From Molanna angustata (Eukaryota > Arthropoda > Insecta > Trichoptera > Molannidae), in contig OY754977.1 of NCBI GenBank assembly GCA_963576475.1, positions 29,381,972-29,445,971 on the forward strand: 64,000 nt of DNA, written 5' to 3'. Below are positions 31,601 to 42,608 of this stretch, in pieces. The position numbers were made by a program, and so were the translations under genes. The notes under the pieces are model-generated. The model saw nothing but the letters and a program-made list of their open reading frames with translations, searched no databases and had not been told where the DNA came from. Position 1 is the stretch's first letter. The number at the start of each line of letters is the position of its first letter.

Positions 31601-32189
31601 AAATTGCCAAAAAAGAGTGTCAATGGGTCTTTTTATCATTCTTTGTACTAGAATGACGTTAACGTGTAAAGTAATAAAAAAATGAAACAAAATACCTTCG
31701 TTACATTTGTGAAATTTGTTGGTCTTAAAAACACAAATACCATTTTATGTCGCTTAAAATAACAAATGAAATAAAAATACAACTGACACACGCGTTGCGA
31801 ACAAATTATCACAAGAAATATTATTCTCAATGGTTATTTGTGTACTGTGTGTTGTGTCCAAACTGTACGTACAATTATTCAGGTAGCGTGTGAAATAAAC
31901 GTAAGTATAACACAAGACAAATATTTACCTGCGGGAATATATAGGAGGTTGCGTCTAAAGAGTATGTTGGAACATAACAATAATAATAATAATAGTAAAC
32001 TTTATTTAGACGTACATAAGAACATAATATATATCAAAATTGATACATCTATCTAAAGTAATAAAGCAATCAAAATGTTAGTGTATGTGTGTGTGTATGT
32101 GTGTGTGTGTGTGTGTGTTTGTCTCACGCCTTCTGAAAAACCAAGAGCATCTAAAAATCTAATTTATGTGCGAACGTGTACCAGTATAC
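31601..32189. other. Unassigned stretch with (TG)n
   Basis: GT-rich microsatellite at 32082-32120; no gene. Confidence 0.5.
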
Positions 32190-33068
32190 CTGATGCAGTG
32201 TCACGCTAAAAATAATGCGATAAAAATGCTGAATTTTAAAAATATTTCAATAATTATTTTTTTCATACAAAATTTTCCAAGTCATATCTGTCAAAAAAGT
32301 GTACATTTTGCACGCAAATATCTGTTAGTTTAAAAGTTAGAAGTACGTATTTACACGAAGAAAATATATTTTCAAGTATAACTTAGCGTTTAAGTGAAAA
32401 ACATGGTGAATATTTTGTATAATTATAATGTTTAACTTATTTTTAAAGTAAGCGTTTTGTACAAATGTACATATAACCCCGCCATTTTAATATCTTTTCA
32501 TACGATATTTAATTTTCCTACCGAATGAATATGTTCTTTAAAATAATATACCTTTGAAATAAATGTGATTATGAAATAATAAAATGAAACACAAGACATT
32601 ACAGCAAGTTTTAAGACATATATTGTAAAAGTCTGTTAATTATTAGTAAAGATATAGGCATAATAAAATTGCATAATTTGTATGTAATATTTGATATTTT
32701 GGACAATTTTCGTTTTTGTGGCTTCGAACAAACCAATGTATGTAGGTACCTACCTACATATCCAAAAAAATGTATCGAGCCCATTTGATAGTAATATTTT
32801 ATATGTTCGATGGTTACTATGGTTACGGAAAGATTCTGATATTCAAATAAAATTTGATATGAATCGAATTTATTTAGAACATTGTTGTAGGTAGGTACCT
32901 ACCTAATACTATTTACTTACAAATCAACAATATACTGATTTCCTATAGGAAAATTATTTTATTTATTTATTTATGTATGGATGCATGTATGCTATGTGCT
33001 CCTAAACCGTTTGTCCGATTACAATGAAACTTTGGTGAATTGTCGAGCGTATGCCCGGGATGGTTTCT

Positions 33069-33820
33069 GGATTTAAATTTTTTTCTTATTCTTCTTCTTC
33101 TTCGTGTATTTGGTCATTTTACCAATGAAAGCGGAATATCCTGGGAAACGAAGGTCCGACTGTCTCTCCATTTCTTCGCAGGTCTTCCAGGACGGTTCCT
33201 GGATTTAAACTTTTTTCTTCTTCTTCTTCATCGTGTATTTGGTCATTTTACCTATGAAGGTGGACTAACCTGGGAGAAGAAGTTCCAATTGTCCTTCCAT
33301 CTCTTCGCAGGTTTCTGGATTTAAACTTTTTTCTTCTTCTTCTTCTTCTTCATGTATTTTTGGTCATTTTACCTATGAAGTTGGAGAATACTGGGAGAAG
33401 AAGGTCCAACTGTTCTTCCAACTCTTCGCAAGTCTTCCAAGACGGTTTTTGGATATAAACTTTTTTCTTCTTCATCGTGCATTTGGTCATTTTACCTGGA
33501 CATTTTAGGTGGACTATCCTGGGAGAAGAAGGTCCAATTTTCCTTCCATATCTTCGCAGGTATCTGGATTTAAACTTTTTTCTTCTTCTTCTTCGTGTAT
33601 TTAGTCATTTTACCTTTGAAGGTGGAGTATCCTGGGAAAAGAAGGTCCAATTTTCCTTCCATATCTTCGCAGGTATCTGGATTTAAACTTTTTTCTTCTT
33701 CTTCTTCGTGTATTTAGTCATTTTACCTTTGAAGGTGGAGTATCCTGGGAAAAGAAGGTCCTTTCATCTCTTCGCGGTTCTTCCAGGATGGTTTCTGGAT
33801 TTAAACTTTTCTTAAGCGGC
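33069..33820 (+). repeat. Tandem repeat, about 113-134-bp units
   Basis: Seven starts of TGGATTTAAACTTTTTTCTT at 33069, 33201, 33317, 33451, 33566, 33679 and 33797; each unit has a CTT microsatellite, GGTCATTTTACCT and CCTGGGAGAAGAAGGTCC. Confidence 0.88.
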
Positions 33821-33990
33821 TGAAGGGACGGGATGTAATGAAGGGAAGGGATGCACTAAAGGGCCTGAAGGGATGGGAGGTATAAAAGGGCCTAAAGGGA
33901 CGGGAGGTACTGAAGGGCCTGATTGGAAGGGACGTAATGATGGATTGAAGGGATGGGAGGTACTGAAGGGTCTGAAGCGACCGTTCGTGG
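33821..33990 (+). repeat. GAAGGGACGGGAGGTACT-type tandem repeat
   Basis: Irregular 18-40-bp units of TGAAGGGATGGGAGGTACTG; inverse relatives at 28730-28850. Confidence 0.8.
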
Positions 33991-35164
33991 AGTCTAATTC
34001 TTTTTCTTCGTTTTCTTATTTTATGTAGAACTTTGGTGAATTTTATACAAAACTATTTCCTATGGATTAATCTTCTTCTTCTTTTATGTAGACCTTTTAG
34101 TCAGTTTTTATGCAATCTATTTCCAATAGTCTAATTCTTCTATTTTATGTATTTTTTCTTATTTTATGTAGACCATTGAAATAGTTTTTTATACAAACTA
34201 TTTCTTATAGTCTTATACTTATTCTTCTCTTTTTTATTTAGACTTTTGGGTTAGTTTTAAGTCTAATAGTCTATTGTGCAGAAATATTATTAACAATATG
34301 CACACTTGATGAAAATACATATGTAAAAACGAATGGGATGTGGGATGTGACGATGTAACCTGCACTAGAATATTTTCAATACTTTTGTTTAATCAAATTT
34401 AAACCATTTATATCATCCTATTTTGAATAATTTTCAACACCTTCATATTTGATTTCGTTGACGATATTTAAATAATGGGGGTTGTGGCCATTACTGAACT
34501 CTTCACAACGTTTATATTCAAATTAAAAACTATTTATTATAGTTTAAGTCTTTTTCTTCTTCGTTAATGTAGACTTTTGTGTCAATTTTAAGTCTATCAG
34601 TCTAATTGTGCAAAAATATAATGCACACTTGATGAAAAAATATAAAAACGAATGGGATGTGACCAACACTAGATCTTTTCAGTACATTATTTAATCAAAT
34701 TTAAACCACATTCCAACATCCAAAATTACTAAATTTTCAATAGGTATATATTACAATTTGTTTTCGATGATAATATTTAAAAATGGGGGTTGTGTACAAC
34801 GTTGATAAACTGTCATATTTAAAACCATTTCGCGTAGTCCATGCGTGCAGAAATTGTATATTATACTTCATTCACACTTTATAGCAATATATAAAAAAGA
34901 ATGGGTTGTGGCCATCACTTGAACATTTTACAATGCTTAAACTCAATCAAATTTCAAACCACTTTTCATAGTCCGATATTGCAAAATAATTGGGTGACAA
35001 TATTATAAAAACGATTGCTTATTCCTTCACAGTTTTACATTCTTGGCCAACGGCGGGACATAAAGGCTAGTTTTAAATAAAAAAATATTAAAATATTTTT
35101 TTTTGAAACAAATAAGTATGGTAAGAGTATGACAATTAATTATAAAAACATCATGTAAAACTAT

Positions 35165-35976
35165 ACATACATACATACATACCATCACGCCATGTCCCTT
35201 GCGGGGTAGGCAGAGAGAACCGAACGCCACATTTTTCTATCCTGGCATGCATCCCTCGCTTCATCCACATTCATGCATCGTCTCATACATGCTCGTCTAT
35301 TGCTCACACTTCTAACATTTCCGTCTTTCAAAATTTCGTTCACATGGTCGTGCCATCCCTTTCTTGGGCGTCCCCGACCTCTCATTCCATTCCTTTCCGC
35401 TCTGTATATTTTCTTCGTCAGGCGCTCCTCATTCATTCATTCATTCTCCCCATGTGACCAAACCATCTCAATATGTTCACTTTCATTCTAGTAATGACAT
35501 CTTTCTTCATCTTACATTCTTTCCTTATGTCTTCATTTCTTACCCGGTCATACATCGTTCTATTACAAATCCTTCTTAACGATCTCATTTCAACTGCATT
35601 TATTCTACTTTCATGCGTCTTCTGCCATGTCCAGGTTTCACTTGCATACGTCAAGGTTGGCACTACGACGGCGTTATGAATGGCAACTTTGGCATCCTTT
35701 GATATGTTGCGATCATTCATAATTGGTCTTAGTGCTCCATTCACTCTGTTTCCTGCCATAACTCTTCTTTCGATCTCTTTATCGAGTCGTCCATTCCGTT
35801 GAAATATGCTTCCCAAGTACACATATTCGTCGACTTGCTCGAGCCATTCGTTCTCTACTCTTATTTTACACGCTGTTATGCTTTCACTCTTATCAAAGAC
35901 CATTGTCTTTGATTTGCTGGCATTCATCCTAAGTCCATTCTCTATACATCCTTCATATACCTGACTTACAATGGAG
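35165..35976 (-). pseudogene. RTE-type LINE (family A), 5'-truncated copy 2
   Basis: Close copy of 18517-19350. Frame from about 35976: VYEGCIENGLRMNASKSKTM, YVYLGSIFQRNGR, TYASETWTW, NRTMYDRVRNEDIRKECKMK, LRWFGHMGRMNE; then a frameshift from an 8-bp AATG expansion near 35440, then ERLTKKIYRAERNGMRGRGR and CQDRKMWRSVLSAYPARDMA. 3' end GGCGTGATGGTATG plus (TATG)n at 35165-35184. It lacks the two stop codons of copy 1. Confidence 0.9.
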
Positions 35977-35987
35977 AACATTAATAG

Positions 35988-36260
35988 TTTTTAACTATGT
36001 ATTCAGTACCTAGCCTACGAAAGGTGACAAGATTTGTGGTTTCTTTTATGTTTGGTGGAAAACTATTATAAAGTTTGAGACCTTTCTGGTATAAACTATT
36101 TTATTTACATGTCATATTGTTTTTGGAAGTCTAAAAATCCTGACATCCTCTCGTAGGGTAAGTGTGAACATTGACATTGAATTATACATTTTTCGGCATA
36201 TATATTTTGGAACCATATTATTTTTAGTTTGTAAATCAAAGATAATGTGTTGTATATAAT
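35988..36260 (-). pseudogene. Jockey/CR1-type LINE C-terminus, next to RTE copy 2
   Basis: Minus frame ending at 35988 reads YQKGLKLYNSFPPNIKETTN then RRLGTEYIVKNY, the usual end of Jockey/CR1-like pol (KGLKLYNSLP..IK). Upstream FRLPKT is one frame away. RTE copy 2 begins just past its stop. Confidence 0.7.
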
Positions 36261-36283
36261 GTATAGCTGTGAGGCACCGGCTT

Positions 36284-36562
36284 AGAATAGTGCTTCCACT
36301 CTTTTCTATTATTGTTTTCGAGTGTCCCGTAAGAGCCGGGTAATAGAAAATACAACAGGCAACAATAACATCTCACATAGTTCAGCAATGAGGTTCACCA
36401 CCCATTCTGAATATAGTGCCTTTTTAGGTGAGACGAGACTGGTGTGTGGGTATACACTGATGTTTTGTGCTCCCTTTTATAAGGCAATGCACACCCGCAC
36501 ACCTTTCGCTGGTTACCCCACATTGTGGGATATGCCGTGATGGTATGAATGAATGAATGAAT
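36284..36562 (+). repeat. Interspersed repeat R, copy 3
   Basis: Near-identical to 14725-15011; ends GCCGTGATGGTATG plus (AATG)n. Confidence 0.85.
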
Positions 36563-36994
36563 ATAATGTATTGCTTCACTGTCATTAATTTGTATTTTAT
36601 GTATTGCTTATGTATATAATGTATTTCTTTAGTTTCTTTAGTGGAATAGAATAGATTTATGAGGATTGGATACTGAATAATACTGTGTACATAGAGTTAA
36701 ACAAAAAGACATGTCGGAAGGAATTCTTCTTTATGGTAACAATCCTATGATTTGTTTGCACCGAGCTATCCGTATATCTTTGTTTTCAGCTACCAAGAGA
36801 TTAATAGGCTGGCGGACAACAGATATACATATGTAGATCGAATTAATCGGAGATGATGTTAAAATTCAGTTCAGAATACGAAAAACTTTTTCAGAGAATT
36901 ACCGAAGTTCGATTAAGAATGTAGACTGAGTATATTATCTCAAAACCATATAAGCTGGAATCTGAAAATTTGTACAAATATCGAAACAATACAT
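36563..36994. other. Unassigned stretch, possible Helentron scrap
   Basis: CTCAAAACCATATAAGCTGG with AAATTTGTACAAATA near 36938-36985 recalls the Helentron body; otherwise nothing. Confidence 0.3.
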
Positions 36995-37140
36995 GCATTC
37001 TCGTCTAACATCCTCATTTCTTATTCTATCGTACACCGTTTTACCATATCGTTTTAGCGTACATTAAAGTCGGTACGACGATACCATCGTGTACCGCGAG
37101 CTTTGCTTGCCTCGAAATCATTGGGTCAGCTATTACTTTA
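36995..37140 (-). pseudogene. RTE family A-like scrap with internal deletion
   Basis: Minus frames read MISRQAKLAVHDGIVVPTL then MYA, a gap, then VRNEDVRRECM, matching ISKDAKVAIHNAVVVPTL...VRNEDIRKECM of the full copies. Confidence 0.65.
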
Positions 37141-37149
37141 TTTTATTTT

Positions 37150-37860
37150 ATTTTATTTAGAGGACAACATACAGCATATAATAGTTGTTAGTTGGACTGT
37201 TGCCTAGTTGCTGATGATGATTGCGACGGATCAAGATGTGATTGCTTTGGAAACAGTGTTCCCGTTCAGCCCGTTGACAATTGCAGTGTGTCGGTGAGGC
37301 TTGTTAGTACACAAAGCTGTGGAGTCCGTGGAGTCAGTGTAGTCCGTGGAGTCCGATAAGCTGTGCAGTATAATTGGCATCTAAACATTCTTGTCGAATT
37401 TGCAGAACTGTGCAGTTGGCTTGCGTTGGCGTTTTCGAAGTGTCCGATTATTCGTATGGTGAAGAACCATCGTGCTCGCGAGGTCGAGAGATGAAGTGTC
37501 GGCGAGACGGCGTGGTCGAGAAGCGATCAGTGGTCGCGTGGTCGTAACGGCGGCGTGAAGTGACAGATGAAATACGGAAATGAAGTGACGACGTGTAGAG
37601 GTGTAGACTCCCTTAAATAGTGCTGCGCGGGGGGTAGCAAGTTCAATGTCCTCGAACTTTCTAGACTTATTTATTTGAAGTGTCATACCCAGTTGAGGAG
37701 TATTGTCACTTGTTTGACGTTGCGGGCGATGAACTCGGCCTAGCGATAAACAAATGTACTTGCCGTCGCTAGGCGCGCGCTCGAAAGAAATTTCGAGATG
37801 TGGTCTTCCACAGATTAATAATAAAGCCAATTACAGGTTGTCGCTGAAGTTATTATAGTA
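37150..37860 (-). mobile_element. GC-rich block, candidate solo LTR
   Basis: Minus strand shows a TATA-like ACTATTTAAGGGAG near 37620, a long CT/CG-rich region, short repeats of CCACGGACTC and, at the far end, AATAAAATAAAATAAAATA (37141-37160). Composition differs sharply from both flanks. A 149-codon minus frame (37381-37830) has no known motif and is probably incidental. No partner LTR in the window; it could also be a promoter/first-exon region. Confidence 0.35.
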
Positions 37861-37961
37861 TATTAAGATACATTAGGAATGGTTACATATTATGGTGAGA
37901 TATTGTGTGAATGATGTGTGAAATTGCATATATAAATGTGCATATTAAGTGTTAAATTTGA

Positions 37962-40500
37962 TTATGAGGATGAAATTTTAAGTTTGATATATTTTTCAAA
38001 TGTGGGGGCGCTAAGTAAGAATATGTCAATCTCTTGGAAATGCCTATTATATGTATTACAGATTCTGTACATTGTTGCATGTTGGGCATAGTTGGTGTGT
38101 TGAGTGGTTAGGTGGAAAAGAGGAGTGTGTCTAGTGTCTACAGGTGTAGGTAGGGATGTTGAAAGATATATAATATAAAAGAGGAGTGTGTCTAGTTCTA
38201 CAGGTGTAGGTAGGGATGTTGAAAGATATATAATATAAAAGAGGAGTGTGTCTAGTGTCTACAGGTGTAGGTAGGGATGTTGAAAGATATATAATATAAA
38301 AGAGGAGTGTGTCTAGTTCTACAGGTGTAGGTAGGGATGTTGAAAGATATATAATATAAAAGAGGAGTGTGTCTAGTTCTACAGGTGTAGGTAGGGATGT
38401 TGAAAGATATATAATATAAAAGAGGAGTGTGTCTAGTTCTACAGGTGTAGGTAGGGATGTTGAAAGATATATAATATAAAAGAGGAGTGTGTCTAGTTCT
38501 ACAGGTGTAGGTAGGGATGTTGAAAGATATATAATATAAAAGAGGAGTGTGTCTAGTTCTACAGGTGTAGGTAGGGATGTTGAAAGATATATAATATAAA
38601 AGAGGAGTGTGTCTAGTTCTACAGGTGTAGGTAGGGATGTTGAAAGATATATAATATAAAAGAGGAGTGTGTCTAGTTCTACAGGTGTAGGTAGGGATGT
38701 TGAAAGATATATAATATAAAAGAGGAGTGTGTCTAGTTCTACAGGTGTAGGTAGGGATGTTGAAAGATATATAATATAAAAGAGGAGTGTGTCTAGTTCT
38801 ACAGGTGTAGGTAGGGATGTTGAAAGATATATAATATAAAAGAGGAGTGTGTCTAGTTCTACAGGTGTAGGTAGGGATGTTGAAAGATATATAATATAAA
38901 AGAGGAGTGTGTCTAGTTCTACAGGTGTAGGTAGGGATGTTGAAAGATATATAATATAAAAGAGGAGTGTGTCTAGTTCTACAGGTGTAGGTAGGGATGT
39001 TGAAAGATATATAATATAAAAGAGGAGTGTGTCTAGTGTCTACAGGTGTAGGTAGGGATGTTGAAAGATATATAATATAAAAGAGGAGTGTGTCTAGTTC
39101 TACAGGTGTAGGTAGGGATGTTGAAAGATATATAATATAAAAGAGGAGTGTGTCTAGTTCTACAGGTGTAGGTAGGGATGTTGAAAGATATATAATATAA
39201 AAGAGGAGTGTGTCTAGTGTCTACAGGTGTAGGTAGGGATGTTGAAAGATATATAATATAAAAGAGGAGTGTGTCTAGTTCTACAGGTGTAGGTAGGGAT
39301 GTTGAAAGATATATAATATAAAAGAGGAGTGTGTCTAGTTCTACAGGTGTAGGTAGGGATGTTGAAAGATATATAATATAAAAGAGGAGTGTGTCTAGTT
39401 CTACAGGTGTAGGTAGGGATGTTGAAAGATATATAATATAAAAGAGGAGTGTGTCTAGTGTCTACAGGTGTAGGTAGGGATGTTGAAAGATATATAATAT
39501 AAAAGAGGAGTGTGTCTAGTTCTACAGGTGTAGGTAGGGATGTTGAAAGATATATAATATAAAAGAGGAGTGTGTCTAGTGTCTACAGGTGTAGGTAGGG
39601 ATGTTGAAAGATATATAATATAAAAGAGGAGTGTGTCTAGTGTCTACAGGTGTAGGTAGGGATGTTGAAAGATATATAATATAAAAGAGGAGTGTGTCTA
39701 GTTCTACAGGTGTAGGTAGGGATGTTGAAAGATATATAATATAAAAGAGGAGTGTGTCTAGTTCTACAGGTGTAGGTAGGGATGTTGAAAGATATATAAT
39801 ATAAAAGAGGAGTGTGTCTAGTTCTACAGGTGTAGGTAGGGATGTTGAAAGATATATAATATAAAAGAGGAGTGTGTCTAGTTCTACAGGTGTAGGTAGG
39901 GATGTTGAAAGATATATAATATAAAAGAGGAGTGTGTCTAGTTCTACAGGTGTAGGTAGGGATGTTGAAAGATATATAATATAAAAGAGGAGTGTGTCTA
40001 GTTCTACAGGTGTAGGTAGGGATGTTGAAAGATATATAATTTAAGAGAGCAGGAGAATCAATTTTATTATTAATAATATTGTGGAGAAGCATCATATCAG
40101 ATAGAGTACGTCTGTTTTCGAGTGAATCAATGCCATGGTAAATCCTTGCCTCACGATACGACGGGAAATCAAGAAATGCTTTACGGTTAAGGTGTTTAGT
40201 AAATATATTTTGTATCCTTTCGATACGGTTTATGTGTGTTGCATAATGCGGAGACCAGACAGGAGAACCAGGGAAAAATAAATAAATTTGAGTTTTCTCA
40301 AGTTTGTGAATGGTTTGCTGGTTCTGAATAAAAATCCAAGCATTCTGTAGGCCTTATCTATAATACAGTCGATGTGTGAGTTAAACCTAAGTTTGGTGTC
40401 CATAATAACACCAAGGTCTCTAACGTTATCACTAGAAGCAATAGGTTTACCATTGAGAGTATATTAAAAGGCTATGTGAGATAGTTTGCGAGAGAAACTA
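37962..40500 (-). pseudogene. Jockey-like LINE pol C-terminus interrupted by a minisatellite
   Basis: Right of the array the minus frames read DLGVIMDTKLRFNSHID, KAYRMLGFLFR, then (other frames) SPHYATHINRIERIQ, HLNRKAFLDFPSYREARIYH, SLENRRTLSDMMLLHNIINN and KIDSPALLNYISFNIP. Left of the array the frame continues HTPLFHLTTQHTNYAQHATM, RICNTYNRHFQEIDIFLLSA, PTFEKYIKLKIS to a stop at 37962-37964. This is the typical end of Jockey-like pol (RR...D...NN.ID.P.LL..I.F..P...R; YN...IDIF). The 60-bp minisatellite is an amplification of the coding piece in between. Confidence 0.8.
38116..40042 (-). repeat. 60/61-bp minisatellite, 32 units, inside a LINE reading frame
   Basis: 32 near-identical units: 25 short (60 bp, CTAGTTCTACAGG) and 7 long (61 bp, CTAGTGTCTACAGG). 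On the minus strand the 60-bp unit keeps frame and encodes a 20-residue repeat (YISFNIPTYTCRTRHTPLLY); the extra base of the long unit creates an in-frame TAG. The last six units before the right flank are short and keep a 152-codon frame open (39637-40095). Confidence 0.97.
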
Positions 40501-40559
40501 ATTTTATGGCATTTTGTGACGTTAATTTTGTGACGTTACAGATCTTAATGCACCATTCA

Positions 40560-41095
40560 CCTCTCTTACCTGCCGTTACTCTCTTTCAATATATTTATTC
40601 AGTCTTCCATCACGCTGAAACATACACTTGTTCTAATTGTATATTCGCATTTTGCTTGTCTTTCGTTCTTCTCAAATATCATCACTTTAGATTTAGTTAT
40701 ATCCATTCTCAGTCCATTTTGCATGCAATTTGTCATATGCAATTCCAATTTGTCATCTGCATACATTAGATCACATCATACAGTCACACCTTCCAGTCTC
40801 AACCCAATGTTTTCATTCTTTAGTGCTCTCACACAGTTATCAATTTATAAATTAAAGAGCCATGGTGATAATACGGACCCTTGCTTCACTCACTTATTAA
40901 TGAAGAACCATCCTGTAAGAGGGTTTTCAATCATCATACAGGCTTGGCTTTCCTCATAGAGAGATGATATTGCCCATATTAACCCGCTTCTCGATCCATA
41001 CACTGATAGCACGTTCCAAGGTTTTTAACGGTCTACTTTTTTCATAGGCCTTTTCCAGGTCATTTCCACACATATATCTAACAATATTATGTCGT
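40560..41095 (-). pseudogene. RTE-type reverse-transcriptase fossil (palm)
   Basis: Minus frames, read from 41095: DLEKAYEKSR-like start, SLYEESQACMMIEN, GVKQGSVLSPWLFNL (the RQG...LSP.LFN motif), RALKNENIGLRLEG, LMYADD (palm catalytic box), NGLRMDITKSKVMIFEKNER. Many frame breaks. It matches the part of family A missing from the truncated copies. Confidence 0.7.
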
Positions 41096-41209
41096 TATCG
41101 TTCACTCTGGTATCGCCGAAAAAAAAAGCCCCTTTTTAAATTTGCGATGAAAATGTGTATGATAAAACTTATTCATTTCACCACCTAAGTGTTCAAGTTT
41201 TTCTAGAAA

Positions 41210-41640
41210 TATATTAAACCTTTATGAGGCCGATCCTAGATTATGGGTTTATATGTGGAATCCTTACTTTATCAAGGACATTAGACTACATGAGAAAGTG
41301 CAAAGACGAGCAATGGAATTGCCATTTGGAATGGGTGGTTTGGAAAACTGCAAACTTTTAAACTTCCAACTCTTCAGAATCGCCGAAACCGTGGGGGTAT
41401 GATGGAGACAAAAAACAATCTTATATGGCTATTATCACTGTTGAGTTTTTGGTAACCTTTTATGATAAATCACATGCCACAACTGAGGGGTCATCACTCA
41501 AGGTTGAATAAAACATCCTTTTTCCTAAATTCAAGGAAGCACTTCCTGACCACTTTACTAGGGTGATGGATGCCCGAAACAGTTTGTTTGTGCTGGAATA
41601 CTCATTCAATTTAAAAACAGATTGGATTCTTGGACGATAA
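41210..41640 (+). pseudogene. CR1-like LINE C-terminal fossil
   Basis: Plus frames: MRPILDYGFICG, then NPYFIKDIRLHEKVQRRAME and LLNFQLFRIAETVG, then FFLNSRKHFLTTLL. This is the RPILEYGS..W.P...KDI..LE.VQRRA region of CR1-like pol. Stops and frame breaks present. Confidence 0.65.
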
Positions 41641-42551
41641 AAACCCATCAATAATACCTGCCTGCCAGTTAAACAAAAAAAAATGTGTAAAGGAACAATG
41701 TGTATTCCGTGGGGAGTGTTATGTCCAAGGTTTATATGATATCTATTTCATGACGCTAAGCTTACATATTTTTTCCGAGCTGAGTTTGCTGGTGGAGTTC
41801 CGCGCAAAACACTCAAACTAAATAGAGACAAATGACCCTGGGGTCTTAATTTAATGAAGCAATTTATTCCAACTAGATAGAAAGTGATAATGGAAACTAG
41901 ACACGCCGAAACAAAACAAACACTTTGTTTCTGCTCTCTTTCTCGTTTCCGTTGGTCGTTCAACTTTAATTGTTCAACGAGAATTTATTGCACTGCCACA
42001 AATTAAAAGAGTTCAAGAAGAAACAAAAAACATCGAGCATGTCATATTATCAGAGCCGAGATGTTATTTTTTTATGATTTGTTGACATTTTGTCATCATT
42101 ATGATCTTAGAATACATTTTGGTCCGAATATTTTTTTATCTTTTTGTAAATTGTTTAATGAGTTTAAAGTTTTTTTTCCATATACAGACTTAAGGGTAAA
42201 TTTTATTTGTTTATATCGAGCAGCTATAACAAGTGTATATTTTACATGCACGTTGTAAAAATAACAGTATTCTACAGCATGTTTGAAGCAATGGTCTTAA
42301 TGTTCATTTTGAATGTGGCATAGTTTTATTTGTAGTATAATCTATATAATTTTGAAGTACTCATCATAATGCTGTATATATTATGTAAGTATGTATCCAT
42401 GTATATAATTATATTTCTAGTAGTGAAAACACTGAGAATGTAGTTAATAATTCGTTTACCGTATAACATACACGCTACATTTTAGAAAATAATATACCTA
42501 GATACTTAAATAATTTTTACTTTGCATTTCAATTATAATTTACTTTTATAT
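41641..42551. other. Unassigned AT-rich stretch
   Basis: No feature recognised; CT microsatellite begins just after (42576-42607). Confidence 0.35.
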
Positions 42552-42577
42552 ACATACTAGCGGACCCGATAGACGTC

Positions 42578-42608
<31 letters not shown>

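Larger units (their letters stand above)
32190..35065 (+). repeat. Large non-coding repeat L, copy 1
   Basis: Matches the inverse of 62080-64000 along its whole length apart from insertions: GCAGTGTCACGCTAAAAA, TTTAAAGTAAGCGTTTT, ATTTTCCTACCGAA, GTAAAAGTCTGTTAATTATT, GGCTTCGAACAAAC, GAACATTGTTG, AACGAATGGGATGTGAC, ATAAAAACGATTGCTTATTC, TTCTTGGCCAA. One border at AAAGGCTAGT (35065); the other is at or beyond 32190. No ORF of note: a long non-autonomous element of unknown class. A tandem block (33069-33990) is absent from copy 2. Confidence 0.8.

Noticed and set aside
37381..37830. 149-codon minus frame as a host gene
   Set aside because: Lies in a GC-rich LTR-like block where stops are rare; composition explains the length and no domain is visible.
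38116..40042. CRISPR-like array
   Set aside because: Units are contiguous tandem copies with no variable spacers, in a eukaryotic setting.
39637..40095. 152-codon frame of 20-residue repeats as a possible structural protein
   Set aside because: It is the in-frame part of a minisatellite arising in a dead LINE; the frame stops at the first 61-bp unit.
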